From DASWHF01 sp036393295 (GTDB taxonomy: Bacteria; Pseudomonadota; Gammaproteobacteria; Acidiferrobacterales; UBA6901), in contig DASWHF010000018.1 of NCBI GenBank assembly GCA_036393295.1, positions 1 through 64,000 on the forward strand: a stretch of 64,000 nucleotides of DNA. The letters run 5' to 3'. The position numbers were made by a program, and so were the translations under genes. The first letter of the stretch is position 1. Every line of letters begins with the position of its first letter. Shown here piece after piece: positions 41,099-50,130 of this stretch. A model generated the notes under the pieces. That model was not told the origin of the DNA, did not search any database, and saw nothing but the letters and a program-made list of their open reading frames with translations.

Positions 41099-41977
41099 TC
41101 AGGCCCCCCGCGACGGCGCGGCGGCGGCGCTGTGGCAGCGGTAAATGCTGTGCCCGACCGGATAGAAGCCGCAGTCGATGCCGTGCAGCGACTCGGAATG
41201 GCCGAGCATGAGGAAGCCGTCGGCCCGCAGCATGCGCGCGAAGCGCCGGAACAGCCTTTGCTGCGTCGGCTTGTCGAAGTAGATGACCACGTTGCGGCAG
41301 AAGATGACGTCGAAGGGACGGGTCATCGGCCACGGGTCCTGCTGCAGATTCAGGTGACGGAAGCGCACCAGCTCGCGCACCGACGGCTTCACGCGGATTT
41401 GTCCTTCGTGGTCGCCGCGGCCGCGCAGGAAGTAACGCTGCAGCCACGGCTCCGGCAGCCGGGCCGCATGCTCGGCGCTATAAATACCCTGCTCGGCGCG
41501 GTCCAGCACCCGGGTATCGATATCGGTGGCGAGGATGCGCACGTCCATCAGTCCGGCGTTCGGGATCGCGTCGAGCACGGTCATGGCGATCGAATAGGCC
41601 TCCTCGCCGGTCGAGGTGCCGGCGCTCCAGATACGCAGCCGCTGGCGCAGCCCGCCGTTCAGGGCCTGGCGGAAGTACGGCAGCACGCTGTCCGCCAGGA
41701 AGCTGAAGTGGTGGGCCTCGCGCAGAAACTCGGTCTTGTTCGTGGTGATCGCGTTGATCAGCTCACGCAGCTCGTGACCGTCCGGATCGTTGTCCGTCAC
41801 CAGGCGGTAGTAGTCGCTGAAGCTCGTGAGCCGGTGGTGGCGCAGGCGCTTGCCGAGGCGCGAGCACACCAAGGCGCGCTTGTGCTCCGACAGCGCGATG
41901 CCGGTGTGCTCGTGGATGAGCTTGCGGAAGCGCTCGAACTCGGCGTCGCTGATCGCGTCCTGGGATTGCACGAACAT
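41099..41977 (-). CDS. cheR: Chemotaxis protein methyltransferase CheR
   Basis: 292 residues, ATG 41977. N-terminal helical domain (ISDAEFERFRKLIHEHTGIA), then a SAM-binding core: LRIWSAGTSTGEEAYSIAMT, ILATDIDTRVLDRAEQGIY and VIFCRNVVIYFDKPTQQ. It methylates Glu residues on receptors. The receptors upstream end in WxxF-like pentapeptides that such enzymes bind. Confidence 0.95.
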   Translation of the reverse strand: MFVQSQDAISDAEFERFRKLIHEHTGIALSEHKRALVCSRLGKRLRHHRLTSFSDYYRLVTDNDPDGHELRELINAITTNKTEFLREAHHFSFLADSVLPYFRQALNGGLRQRLRIWSAGTSTGEEAYSIAMTVLDAIPNAGLMDVRILATDIDTRVLDRAEQGIYSAEHAARLPEPWLQRYFLRGRGDHEGQIRVKPSVRELVRFRHLNLQQDPWPMTRPFDVIFCRNVVIYFDKPTQQRLFRRFARMLRADGFLMLGHSESLHGIDCGFYPVGHSIYRCHSAAAAPSRGA

Positions 41978-42036
41978 GGGTCGATCTCGTTCTTGTCACC
42001 GGGCGCGTGGGGCGGTCGCCTGGAGGGGTTGGCGAA

Positions 42037-43749
42037 TCAGAACTCCGTCCAGTCGTCGTTGCGTTCCGGCTTGCCGCTGGCCGCCGCCTTGCGCGGGCGC
42101 AGCACGTGCACCGAAGACGGGCGCGCGGGCTGCGGCGCGGGGGGCGTTGCCCGTGGGTCCGGCGCCGCATCCGGCTCCGCGGTGGCGGACGGCGCCGCCC
42201 CGGTGTCGAGCCGGAAGCCCTTGACCGAGTCGTACAAGGCCGCCGCCTGTTGCTCCAGGGCCTGGGCGGCGGCCGACATCTCCTCGACCATCGCGGCGTT
42301 CTTTTGCGTGACCTGGTCCATCTGGACGATCGCGCGGCTCACCTGCTCGATGCCGCCGCTCTGCTCGGACGAGGCCGCCGAGATGTCGCCCGAGATGTCG
42401 GTGACCTTTTCAACGCTGGCGACGATCTCGGACATGGTCTTGCCGGCGCGCTCGACCAGCGCGCCGCCGCTCTCGACGTTCTGCACCGAGTTCTTGATCA
42501 GCAGCTTGATCTCCTTGGCGGCCTCGGCGCTGCGCTGCGCGAGGCTGCGCACCTCGGCCGCCACCACCGAGAATCCGCGCCCCTGCTCGCCGGCGCGCGC
42601 CGCCTCGACCGCCGCGTTGAGCGCCAGGATGTTGGTCTGGAAGGCGATGCCGTCGATGACGCCGATGATGTCGACGATCTTCTTGGAGCTGTCGCTGATG
42701 GCCGACATGGTGCGCACTACCTCGTGCACGACATCGACGCCGTCGCCGGCCACGTTGCGGGCGTTGACCGCGAGTTGGTTGGCCTCTTCGGCGTGTTCGG
42801 CGTTCTGGCGCACCGTCGAGGTCAGCTCCTCCATGCTGGCCGCCGTCTCTTCGAGGAACGACGCCTCCTCGTGGGTGCGCTGCGACAGCTCGACGTTTCC
42901 CGCCGAGATCTCACCGGCCGCCTGGCGGATGTGGCTGGCGCCGTCGCGGACACCGTGGACCACGCGCCCGAGACTCTCGTTCATGGTCTTGAGCGCGGCC
43001 ATCAGGCGGCCGATCTCGTCGCGCGACTTGACCTCGATGCGGCTCGACAGGTCGCCGTGCGAAATGCGCGTCGCCACGTCGACGGCGCGGCCGATCGACG
43101 TGACGATGTCGTAGCCGACCTTGAGCGAGACCACGAGCAGCAGGAAGACGATAACGCCGGATGCCGACAGCGCGATCAGGAGTATGGTGCGGCTGTCGGC
43201 CTTGTGGTTCTCATACGTGGTCAGCACCGCGGTCTTCTCGACCTCCATCAGCCCGCCGATCGGAATGACGATGCGGTTCTGGAGCGCCGACCAGTCGTTG
43301 CCGAGTATCGCGGCGATCGCCGGTTTGCGCTCGCCGCGATAGGCGGCCTCGAGCTTGTCCAGGAATGCACGCAGCGCCGGCATCTCGGCCTCGATCCGGG
43401 CAATCGCCGTCTCGCTGAGCTCGCTGCGCTCGTTGACGGCGGTGCGCGTGCGGTAGTCGGACCACAGGCTGGGAATCTGCTCGCGCGCCATCTGGACGTC
43501 GAGCGTGTTGTCGGCGGCGGACGACTGGTCGAGCAGATAGGTCGCCATGCGCAGCCGCAGATCGCGCAGCTCGCCGTCGATCTCGGTGAGCAGCGACACC
43601 GGGACCACGCGCTGCTCGTAAACCGCGGACAGCGAACCGGAGGCGCCGGTCAGGCCGAAGAACAGCAGGCCGGCGAGCGCCAGCATGCCGACGATGCTCA
43701 GCCCCGCACCGAAGAACAGCCGCTGCTTGATGCTGATGTTCTTTGTCAT
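42037..43749 (-). CDS. Methyl-accepting chemotaxis protein with 4-helix sensor
   Basis: 570 residues, ATG 43749. TM1 (about 14-34), a periplasmic four-helix-bundle of about 150 residues, TM2 (about 190-210), a HAMP domain, then the signalling hairpin with the conserved tip IIGVIDGIAFQTNILALNAA and AGEQGRGFSVVAAEVR. It ends in NDDWTEF, a CheR/CheB-docking pentapeptide (DWTEF) on a flexible Pro/Ala linker. Ligand unknown. Confidence 0.9.
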   Translation of the reverse strand: MTKNISIKQRLFFGAGLSIVGMLALAGLLFFGLTGASGSLSAVYEQRVVPVSLLTEIDGELRDLRLRMATYLLDQSSAADNTLDVQMAREQIPSLWSDYRTRTAVNERSELSETAIARIEAEMPALRAFLDKLEAAYRGERKPAIAAILGNDWSALQNRIVIPIGGLMEVEKTAVLTTYENHKADSRTILLIALSASGVIVFLLLVVSLKVGYDIVTSIGRAVDVATRISHGDLSSRIEVKSRDEIGRLMAALKTMNESLGRVVHGVRDGASHIRQAAGEISAGNVELSQRTHEEASFLEETAASMEELTSTVRQNAEHAEEANQLAVNARNVAGDGVDVVHEVVRTMSAISDSSKKIVDIIGVIDGIAFQTNILALNAAVEAARAGEQGRGFSVVAAEVRSLAQRSAEAAKEIKLLIKNSVQNVESGGALVERAGKTMSEIVASVEKVTDISGDISAASSEQSGGIEQVSRAIVQMDQVTQKNAAMVEEMSAAAQALEQQAAALYDSVKGFRLDTGAAPSATAEPDAAPDPRATPPAPQPARPSSVHVLRPRKAAASGKPERNDDWTEF

Positions 43750-43808
43750 GCCGCGCTACCTCCCCTGCCCTGGATCATTCACTTTTTGCCGCCCGCGCCA
43801 CACCACGC

Positions 43809-45161
43809 TCAGAACTCCTCGAAACCGCGGGTCCGCCCGGCGGCGATCGCGGCGCCACGCGCCGGCGCCGCCGGCCGGACCGTACGTTCGCCGCCAGACG
43901 CCAGCGCGACGACCTCGGCGGCCGGCGCCGCCGGCTCGCGCGCCGGCGCGTCGACGCGGAAGCGCGCGAGCAACGCGCGCAACCGCTCGGCCTGATCGGC
44001 GAACGACTGGCTGCTGCCCGACAGCTCCTCCACCTGGGCGGCGGTGTTCTGCGCCACGCCGTCCATCTGGACGATGGCGCGATTGACCTGATCGATGCCG
44101 GAGGCCTGCTCGCGGCTGGACGTGCTGATCTCGCCGATGATGCCGGTCACGCGCTTGACGCTGGCGGCGATCTCCTCGAGCGTCAGGCTCGAGGTGTTGA
44201 CCAGGTGGGTGCCGTCCTGGATCTTGTCGACGCTGTCCTGGATCAGCGCCTTGATCTCCTTGGCGGCCGCGGCGCTGCGCTGGGCGAGATTGCGCACCTC
44301 GGTGGCCACCACCGAGAAGCCGCGACCGTGCTCGCCGGCGCGCGCCGCCTCGACCGCCGCGTTCAGCGCCAGCAGATTGGTCTGGAAGGCGATGCCGTCG
44401 ATGACCCCGGTGATCTCGGCGATGCGGCCGCTGCTGGTGGTGATGAGGTCCATGGAGCGCTTGATCGACGACGCCATGACCATGCCCTCGTTGGCCTGCT
44501 GGCTGGACTCGTTGGCCAGCCGGTCGGCCTGGCCGGCGTTGTCGGCGTTCTGCTTGACCGTGCTGGTCATCTCCTCCATCGACGCGGCGGTCTCCTCCAG
44601 CGAGCTGGCCTGCTCCTGGGCCGAGGCCGACAGGCTTTCGGAGGCGGACGACAACTCCTGCGAGCCGACCGCCACGGCGTCGGCCGCGGACTGGACCTCG
44701 CGCACGATCTGCTGGAGCTCGTCCATCAGGACGTTGAATGCTCCACAGGCCTGGCCGAGCTCGTCGCGGCTGGTGACGTGCAGCGACGCCGTGAGATCGC
44801 CTTGCGCCGCGCGCTGCAGGGCGCGCTCCAGCCGCCCGAGCGGTCCGGTGATGGTGCGCACGAAGTACCAGCCGAGCAGCAGCATCAGCGGCAGCGCTCC
44901 GATCATGACGCCGATGGTCACGCCGCGCGCGCTGTCGTGAGCGCGGCGCACCTTGTCGAACGCCGCGTCGTGGCGGACGCGGTCGGCGCCGAGACTCGCC
45001 TCGCTCTGCGCCGCGACGTGGGCGCTCTCGGCGAAGCTCATGATCTTGCCCATGCTGTGCAGGCCGAGCAGCCCGCCGGCCAGCAGCGCCACGTACACCA
45101 GGATCGCCGCACCGAGCAGCTTGGTGCGCAGTTGGATGCCTTTGCCGTAGAACATTTCCAT
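43809..45161 (-). CDS. Methyl-accepting chemotaxis protein with a short periplasmic loop
   Basis: 450 residues; ATG 45161 (45155 also possible). TM1 LLGAAILVYVALLAGGLLGL, a loop of only about 45 residues, TM2 GVTIGVMIGALPLMLLLGWYF, HAMP, and the signalling tip ITGVIDGIAFQTNLLALNAA. With so small a periplasmic part it may sense through the membrane or HAMP. Ends RGFEEF, resembling the CheR tether with Phe in place of Trp. Confidence 0.9.
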   Translation of the reverse strand: MEMFYGKGIQLRTKLLGAAILVYVALLAGGLLGLHSMGKIMSFAESAHVAAQSEASLGADRVRHDAAFDKVRRAHDSARGVTIGVMIGALPLMLLLGWYFVRTITGPLGRLERALQRAAQGDLTASLHVTSRDELGQACGAFNVLMDELQQIVREVQSAADAVAVGSQELSSASESLSASAQEQASSLEETAASMEEMTSTVKQNADNAGQADRLANESSQQANEGMVMASSIKRSMDLITTSSGRIAEITGVIDGIAFQTNLLALNAAVEAARAGEHGRGFSVVATEVRNLAQRSAAAAKEIKALIQDSVDKIQDGTHLVNTSSLTLEEIAASVKRVTGIIGEISTSSREQASGIDQVNRAIVQMDGVAQNTAAQVEELSGSSQSFADQAERLRALLARFRVDAPAREPAAPAAEVVALASGGERTVRPAAPARGAAIAAGRTRGFEEF

Positions 45162-45198
45162 CGTTACCACCCTTGCGCGTCGCCGCGCCAGAACCGCC

Positions 45199-45705
45199 TC
45201 AGGACCCCAGTGCCTCCGGCGTCGCGCCGATGATCGCCTCAGGGTTGACCAGTTTGTCGATGTCGAGCAGGACCAGCAGTTGTTCGTCCTTCTGCGCCAG
45301 CCCGAGGATGAACTCTCGGCCCTCGCGTCCCTCGTAGTCCGGCGCCGCACAGTGCCGATCGGGCGGCACGTCGATCACGTCCTGCACCGCGTCGACCACC
45401 AGCCCGGCGAGGCGGCCGCGGACGTTCACCACGACGATGACGGTGAGCTCGTTGTACTCGCTCTCGTCCAGACCGAAGCGCAGCCGCAGGTCGATGATCG
45501 GCACGATTGTGCCGCGCAGATTCAACACGCCCTTGACGTGGCGCGGGCTGTTCGGGATCGGCGTGACGCGATCCCAGACCCGGATCTCCTGGACCTTGAG
45601 AATGCCGATGGCGTACTCCTGCTCACCGAGCCGGAAGGTCAGATACTGGCTGTCGCCACCCAGGGCTTCCAGGTCGTCGTGTATCGGGGCCGTGGCCGTG
45701 ATCAT
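45199..45705 (-). CDS. cheW: Chemotaxis coupling protein CheW
   Basis: 168 residues, ATG 45705, overlapping the cheA stop. A single CheW SH3-like domain: LTFRLGEQEYAIGILKVQEI, the conserved PNSPRHVKGVLNLRGTIVPI and VDAVQDVIDVPPDR. It links receptors to CheA in the signalling array. Confidence 0.95.
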   Translation of the reverse strand: MITATAPIHDDLEALGGDSQYLTFRLGEQEYAIGILKVQEIRVWDRVTPIPNSPRHVKGVLNLRGTIVPIIDLRLRFGLDESEYNELTVIVVVNVRGRLAGLVVDAVQDVIDVPPDRHCAAPDYEGREGREFILGLAQKDEQLLVLLDIDKLVNPEAIIGATPEALGS

Positions 45706-47804
45706 TGCAAGTGCCCTCCAGTTGTCCCGGCATCCGTTCGGTTGTTCAGTTCGCCGGCATCGCCGCGCTCCGCACCGCCGCGGTAGCCGTGGGCGGCATA
45801 GCTGCGGGCATGCGCCGCCTGCACCAGGCTGGCGGCGTCGAGGATCAGCGCCACCGCGCCGTCGCCGAGGATGGTCGCGGCGGCGATGCCGTCGACGCGC
45901 TGGTAGTGCGCGGCGAGATTCTTGATCACCACCTGCTGCTGGCCGAGCAGCTCGTCGACGAACACGCCGGCGCGCCGGCCGTCGGCCTCGATCACCACGA
46001 GGATGCCGTCGGCCAGGCTGGGGGCGCGCGCCGCGACGTTGAAGACCTCGTGCAGCCGCACCAGCGGCAGAAATTCGTCGCGCAGCGCGAACATCTCCGG
46101 GCCGCCGGCGGCGCGGCTCACTTGCGCGTCGGTCAGGCAGATCGACTCGGCGATGTTGACCAGCGGAATGATGTAACTCTGCTCGCCGACCTGCACGCTC
46201 AGGCCCTCCAGGATGGCCAGCGTCAGCGGCAGGCGCAGGGTGAAGCGCGTGCCCCGCCCGGGCTCGGACTCGACCTCGACGCTGCCGCCGAGGCTCTGGA
46301 TGTTGTTGCGCACCACGTCCATGCCGACGCCGCGCCCGGAGATGTCGCTCACCACTTCGGCGGTCGACAGCCCGGGAAGGAAAATCATCGCGTCGATCTC
46401 GGCCGGTGTCGGCGTCGCGTCGGGTGCCAACCGCCCGAGGCGCCGGGCCCTGGCCAGGATACGGTCGCGCGGCAGGCCGGCGCCGTCGTCGGACAGCTCG
46501 ATAATGACGTTGCCGCCCTTCTGCTGGGCATGCAGCGCGATCGTGCCGGTCTCGGACTTGCCGGCGGCCACGCGCTGCGCCGGCGGCTCGATGCCGTGGT
46601 CGATGCTGTTGCGCACCAGGTGCAGCAGAGGATCGCTGATGCGCTCGATGACCGTCTTGTCGAGCTCGGTGCGCTCGCCCGCCAGCGTGAGCCGCACGCG
46701 TTTGCCGAGCTGGGCGGCGGTATCGCGCGCCGCGCGCGGCAGGCGGTTGAATACGAAGCCGATCGGCAGCATGCGGATGCTCATCACGCTCTCCTGCAGA
46801 TCGCGGGTATTGCGCTCCAGTTGCGCGACGCCGGCCTGCAGGCGCGCCAGCTTGTCGGGGGCGAAGTCGTTGGCGGTCTGCGTCAGCATCGCCTGGGTGA
46901 TGACCAGCTCGCCGACCATGTTGATCAGCGCGTCGACCTTGGCGATGCCGACGCGGATCGATCCGACCGCGGCGGCACCGGTTTCCGCCGGTGTCGTGTC
47001 AGCGGACGAGCTGTCCGGCGCGCGACGCTCGGCGGCGGCCGGCGGCCGGCTGCGCGCCAGCGGTGCCAGCGTCAGGTCACAGTCGCCCAGCACCCATTCG
47101 AAGGCGTCGGTGACCTGGGCGCGCGAAGCGGCGGTCTCGAGACGCAGCTGCCAGCTCAGGTGGCAGACGGCCGGATCGAAACCCTCCCAGTCGGGCAAGG
47201 CCGAGATATCGGTACGCGCCGTCAGCCGCCCGAGCCCGGCGAGCTCGCGAAAGATGCGCAGCGGGTCGTTGCCGTTGGCGAGCAGGCCCGGACCCGGCCG
47301 GAAGCCGATCTCCCAGCCGGGGCCGCCGCCCGCGTCCCGGTCGGCCGGCGCTGGTGCGTCGCGCCCGGTGGCCGCGACCCCGGCCGCCGCCAGCAACGTC
47401 TCGACCTCGTCGCGCAGCCGGTGCGCGGTCGATTGCTCGCCGGCGCGTGCCGCGGTGCGGCCGGCGCTGGCCGCCTGGATCATGGCGCGCAGCTGGTCCA
47501 CGGCGCGCAACAACAGCGCGATGACCCGGGCGTCGATCGGCAATTCCCCGGCGCGCAGCGCGTCCATCAGCGTCTCCAGGGCATGGGCAAACTCGGCGAT
47601 CTCGCCGTAGCCGAAAGTGCCGCTTGCGCCCTTGATCGAGTGCACGGCACGGAACAGCGTGTTGAGCGTCTCGGCCTCGACCTGGGCGCCCGAGCCCTCG
47701 CCGATCGCCTGCTCCAGGCTCAGCAGCTCGGTCTCCATGTCGGCCAGACCCTCGAGGCTTTCCTCGAAGAAGGTCTGGTGGAACTGGCGGATATCGATGG
47801 GCAT
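45702..47804 (-). CDS. cheA: Chemotaxis histidine kinase CheA
   Basis: 700 residues, ATG 47804. HPt domain with the phospho-acceptor His55 in LFRAVHSIKGASGTFGYG, a P2-like domain (about 170-260), a dimerisation domain (VGELVITQAMLTQTANDF), an ATPase domain with N-box LVRNSIDHGIEPP and G-boxes DDGAGLPRDRI and GRGVGMDVVRNNI, and a C-terminal CheW-like domain. Full length. It is the core kinase of this operon. Confidence 0.95.
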   Translation of the reverse strand: MPIDIRQFHQTFFEESLEGLADMETELLSLEQAIGEGSGAQVEAETLNTLFRAVHSIKGASGTFGYGEIAEFAHALETLMDALRAGELPIDARVIALLLRAVDQLRAMIQAASAGRTAARAGEQSTAHRLRDEVETLLAAAGVAATGRDAPAPADRDAGGGPGWEIGFRPGPGLLANGNDPLRIFRELAGLGRLTARTDISALPDWEGFDPAVCHLSWQLRLETAASRAQVTDAFEWVLGDCDLTLAPLARSRPPAAAERRAPDSSSADTTPAETGAAAVGSIRVGIAKVDALINMVGELVITQAMLTQTANDFAPDKLARLQAGVAQLERNTRDLQESVMSIRMLPIGFVFNRLPRAARDTAAQLGKRVRLTLAGERTELDKTVIERISDPLLHLVRNSIDHGIEPPAQRVAAGKSETGTIALHAQQKGGNVIIELSDDGAGLPRDRILARARRLGRLAPDATPTPAEIDAMIFLPGLSTAEVVSDISGRGVGMDVVRNNIQSLGGSVEVESEPGRGTRFTLRLPLTLAILEGLSVQVGEQSYIIPLVNIAESICLTDAQVSRAAGGPEMFALRDEFLPLVRLHEVFNVAARAPSLADGILVVIEADGRRAGVFVDELLGQQQVVIKNLAAHYQRVDGIAAATILGDGAVALILDAASLVQAAHARSYAAHGYRGGAERGDAGELNNRTDAGTTGGHLQ

Positions 47805-47808
47805 GGCC

Positions 47809-48171
47809 TTAGCCGAGCACCTTCTTGACCACGTTGAGCAGCTGCTCGGGATTGAAGGGCTTGACGATCCAGCCGGTCGCCCCGGCGGCGCGGCCCTCCT
47901 GGCGTTTGGCCTCCTGCGACTCGGTGGTGAGCATCAGGATCGGCGTATAGCGGTAGTCCGGCAGCGCGCGCAGCGACTTGACCAGCGTGATGCCGTCCAT
48001 GTTCGGCATGTTGATATCCGCGATCACCAGGTCGACCTTGTTGCCCTGGGCGAGCTTGAGCGCGTCCTGGCCGTCACAGGCCTCGATCACGCTGTGTCCG
48101 ATGCTGTTCAGGGTGAAGCTGATCATCTGGCGCATGGAGGCCGTGTCGTCTACGGTCATGATGGTTGCCAT
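47809..48171 (-). CDS. cheY: Chemotaxis response regulator CheY
   Basis: 120 residues, ATG 48171. A single receiver domain: the acidic pair in MTVDDTASMRQ, the phospho-acceptor Asp52 in VIADINMPNMDG, and the conserved Thr and Lys in MLTTESQ and WIVKPFNPEQL. No output domain. No cheZ phosphatase gene follows. Confidence 0.95.
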   Translation of the reverse strand: MATIMTVDDTASMRQMISFTLNSIGHSVIEACDGQDALKLAQGNKVDLVIADINMPNMDGITLVKSLRALPDYRYTPILMLTTESQEAKRQEGRAAGATGWIVKPFNPEQLLNVVKKVLG

Positions 48172-48184
48172 CGGGCATTACCTC

Positions 48185-49564
48185 CTAAAACAATTCCACT
48201 GCCGGCCCGTCATCGGACTTGGGCGTGCCGGATTGTTGGCGGGCTGTGCGCGCCGGCCCGTCCGCCGGGCGATATTCGGTTTCCAGCTCGTGGCCGTCCT
48301 CGGCGCGCGCCGACCACAGCTTGTCGCTCGGCAGGCGCGTCAACAGGCCCTGATCGATGCTGCGGGTCTCCTGCATGAGCTCGGTGAGCGTGCGGCGCAG
48401 CTCCTCCATGTCGCCCAGCATCCCGGTGAGCTTCTGGCTGGTGATGTCCTGGAACTGCAGCGAAATGATCACGTTCTCCACGTCCTTGGCGATCTCCTTG
48501 CTGATGGTGTTGATGCGGCCGACGGTCTCGGCGACCTCGCGGTTCTTGGATTCGAGCGACGAGGTGAGCTTGACGACCTCGTCCTTGATGCGGAAGGCCT
48601 GCTGCTTGTCCTCGGCCGACAGCGAGCGCATGTTGCCGTAGGTCTTGTTGAGGCCGTCCTTCACGCCGCGCAAGTGCTCGCGAATGCGATTGCTGAACTC
48701 GTGCGAGCGCTGGCTGAGCTTGCGCACCTCCTGGGCGACCACCGAGAACCCGCGGCCGAACTCGCCGACGCGCGCCGCCTCGATGTCGGCGTTGAGCGCC
48801 AGCAGGCTGGTCTGGTCGGCGAGCTTTTCCACGTCGAGCACGAAGCCGTCGATCGCCTGGGCGCGCGACTGCACGCCGTCGAGCTCGCGCACCATCTGCA
48901 CCGACAGGTTGGCGACGCGCACCACCTCGTCGGCCATCTTGTTGAGGCGCTCGTCCGAGACCTCGATGAAATCGCGCAGCGACTGCGGCGCGCCGTCCAT
49001 CGACGCCGCGCCCTGGGTGCCTTCGAGCAACTCCATGGCCTCGCGCGCCTGCACGGTCGCCTTGTTGATGATCGCCTGAAAGCTGCTGGCGATGGTCTGG
49101 GCGGCCTGTTCGGTGAGCTGGATGACCGAGTAAATCTGCTTGCGCAGCGCCAGCGCCGCGTCGCTCTGCTGCTGGGCGACCTGCATCCAGCGGCGCAGCA
49201 GCTCTTCGAGGCGGCGGCGCTGGGTGTCGGCCGCCATGCCGTGCAGGATCTCCTCGACCGGCCTGATCTCGGGCGCCCGGCCGGCCTGGGCGATCAAGGC
49301 GTCGATCTCGTCGTCGACCGCGGCCGGCGGCGCGAGCTCGCGCGTCGGGTGATCCTCGTCCAGGCTGCCCAGGCGGCGCCCGTAGAGCACCAGCAGCACC
49401 ACCCCGAGCGCGGTGCCGAAGCCGCTGGCCAACGCCACCCACCAGGGCACGAAGGCCAGGGTCAGGCTCCAGGACAGGACCACCACCACAATCACCCACA
49501 AATAGCCGCGCGACCACGGCAGCGGGGTCACGGGCAGCTTGCTGAGACCCGGGATCGCGCTCAT
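48185..49564 (-). CDS. Membrane-anchored MCP-like receptor without periplasmic domain
   Basis: 459 residues, ATG 49564, overlapping the STAS gene. Two adjacent N-terminal membrane helices (GYLWVIVVVVLSWSLTLAFV and WVALASGFGTALGVVLLVLY) with almost no loop, no HAMP, then a long coil and a signalling tip TSLLALNADIEAARVGEFGR. The C-terminal ISLQFQDITSQKL pattern is typical of a cytosol-sensing subgroup. Ends AVELF. It presumably senses an internal or membrane cue with the STAS protein. Confidence 0.85.
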   Translation of the reverse strand: MSAIPGLSKLPVTPLPWSRGYLWVIVVVVLSWSLTLAFVPWWVALASGFGTALGVVLLVLYGRRLGSLDEDHPTRELAPPAAVDDEIDALIAQAGRAPEIRPVEEILHGMAADTQRRRLEELLRRWMQVAQQQSDAALALRKQIYSVIQLTEQAAQTIASSFQAIINKATVQAREAMELLEGTQGAASMDGAPQSLRDFIEVSDERLNKMADEVVRVANLSVQMVRELDGVQSRAQAIDGFVLDVEKLADQTSLLALNADIEAARVGEFGRGFSVVAQEVRKLSQRSHEFSNRIREHLRGVKDGLNKTYGNMRSLSAEDKQQAFRIKDEVVKLTSSLESKNREVAETVGRINTISKEIAKDVENVIISLQFQDITSQKLTGMLGDMEELRRTLTELMQETRSIDQGLLTRLPSDKLWSARAEDGHELETEYRPADGPARTARQQSGTPKSDDGPAVELF

Positions 49565-49881
49565 GCGTCCGCGCGGCCCCCCACGCCGAGCGCCTCCGCC
49601 AGACCCAGCAGGGCGGCGCCGGCGGCGACATTCGGATGCACCCGCGACCAGCGCAGGCCGAGCCCGCGGCGCCGGGCGGCGGCGGCGAAGGCCGCCAGGA
49701 GCTGCAGCGCCGCGCCATCGACGCGGCCGGTGTCGCCGGCATCCAGCTCGATCGGGCGTCCGGCGGCGAGCGCCGTATCCAGTTCCGCGCGCAGGGCCGC
49801 GGCCGAGGCGATATCCACGGACGAAGCCAGGACCACACGGGTCGCCTCTGCAGCTGCCTTCACTGGTCTGCGTTCCTTCAT
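49561..49881 (-). CDS. STAS-domain protein
   Basis: 106 residues from ATG 49881 (MKERRPVKAAAEATRVV); an upstream ATG is not supported. The STAS fold is seen in ASAAALRAELDTALAAGRPI, ELDAGDTGRVDGAALQLLAA (here Asp-Gly replaces the usual Ser acceptor region VDxSG), then LGLRWSRVHP. It is the first gene of the che operon. STAS proteins in che loci are thought to modulate receptor signalling. Confidence 0.75.
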   Translation of the reverse strand: MKERRPVKAAAEATRVVLASSVDIASAAALRAELDTALAAGRPIELDAGDTGRVDGAALQLLAAFAAAARRRGLGLRWSRVHPNVAAGAALLGLAEALGVGGRADA

Positions 49882-49965
49882 TTCGTCGAACCTGGGGCCG
49901 CCCGGGGCCGGCGCTCCGGATCGATCGGGGCGGTCCCATCGCCGGGGCGTAAACATTAGTAAATT

Positions 49966-49985
49966 ATGATTAATTAATTAATCAT
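49966..49985. promoter_or_regulatory. 20-bp perfect palindrome in the che leader
   Basis: ATGATTAATTAATTAATCAT, a fully symmetrical AT-rich sequence between the sigma-54 promoter and the STAS gene, in an otherwise GC-rich region. It could be an operator or a bendable DNA element (IHF-like). Confidence 0.35.
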
Positions 49986-50035
49986 CGGCGGGCGTCGGTT
50001 AAATACTAGACCAACGCCCTGCTGTAACTAGGTTT

Positions 50036-50052
50036 AGCAACAGCCGTGCCAA
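50036..50052 (-). promoter_or_regulatory. Sigma-54 promoter of the chemotaxis operon
   Basis: The minus strand reads TTGGCACGGCTGTTGCT, matching the RpoN consensus YTGGCACGrNNNTTGCW at every fixed position. Transcription would start about 12 bases downstream (near 50024) and run into STAS and the che genes, about 140 bases away. A 9-bp GC hairpin (tttcgcccc/ggggcgaaa, about 50073-50092) lies upstream of it. Confidence 0.8.
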
Positions 50053-50130
50053 AGTCACGGAAACCACGAAGGTTTTCGCCCCGTGGGGCGAAATCAGGTG
50101 CAAATCAAGCGATTGGCCCGACGGCGCGGT

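Noticed and set aside
39419..43114. 1231-codon plus-strand ORF opposite the che genes
   Set aside because: Low-complexity Arg/His/Ala composition, no ribosome site, and exactly antisense to cheB, cheD, cheR and an MCP with clear motifs.
50030..50095. Cyclic-di-GMP riboswitch (GEMM-like GCCAAAGTCACGG)
   Set aside because: The required GGGCAAACC and receptor helices are absent. The conserved bases are better explained by the sigma-54 promoter on the other strand.
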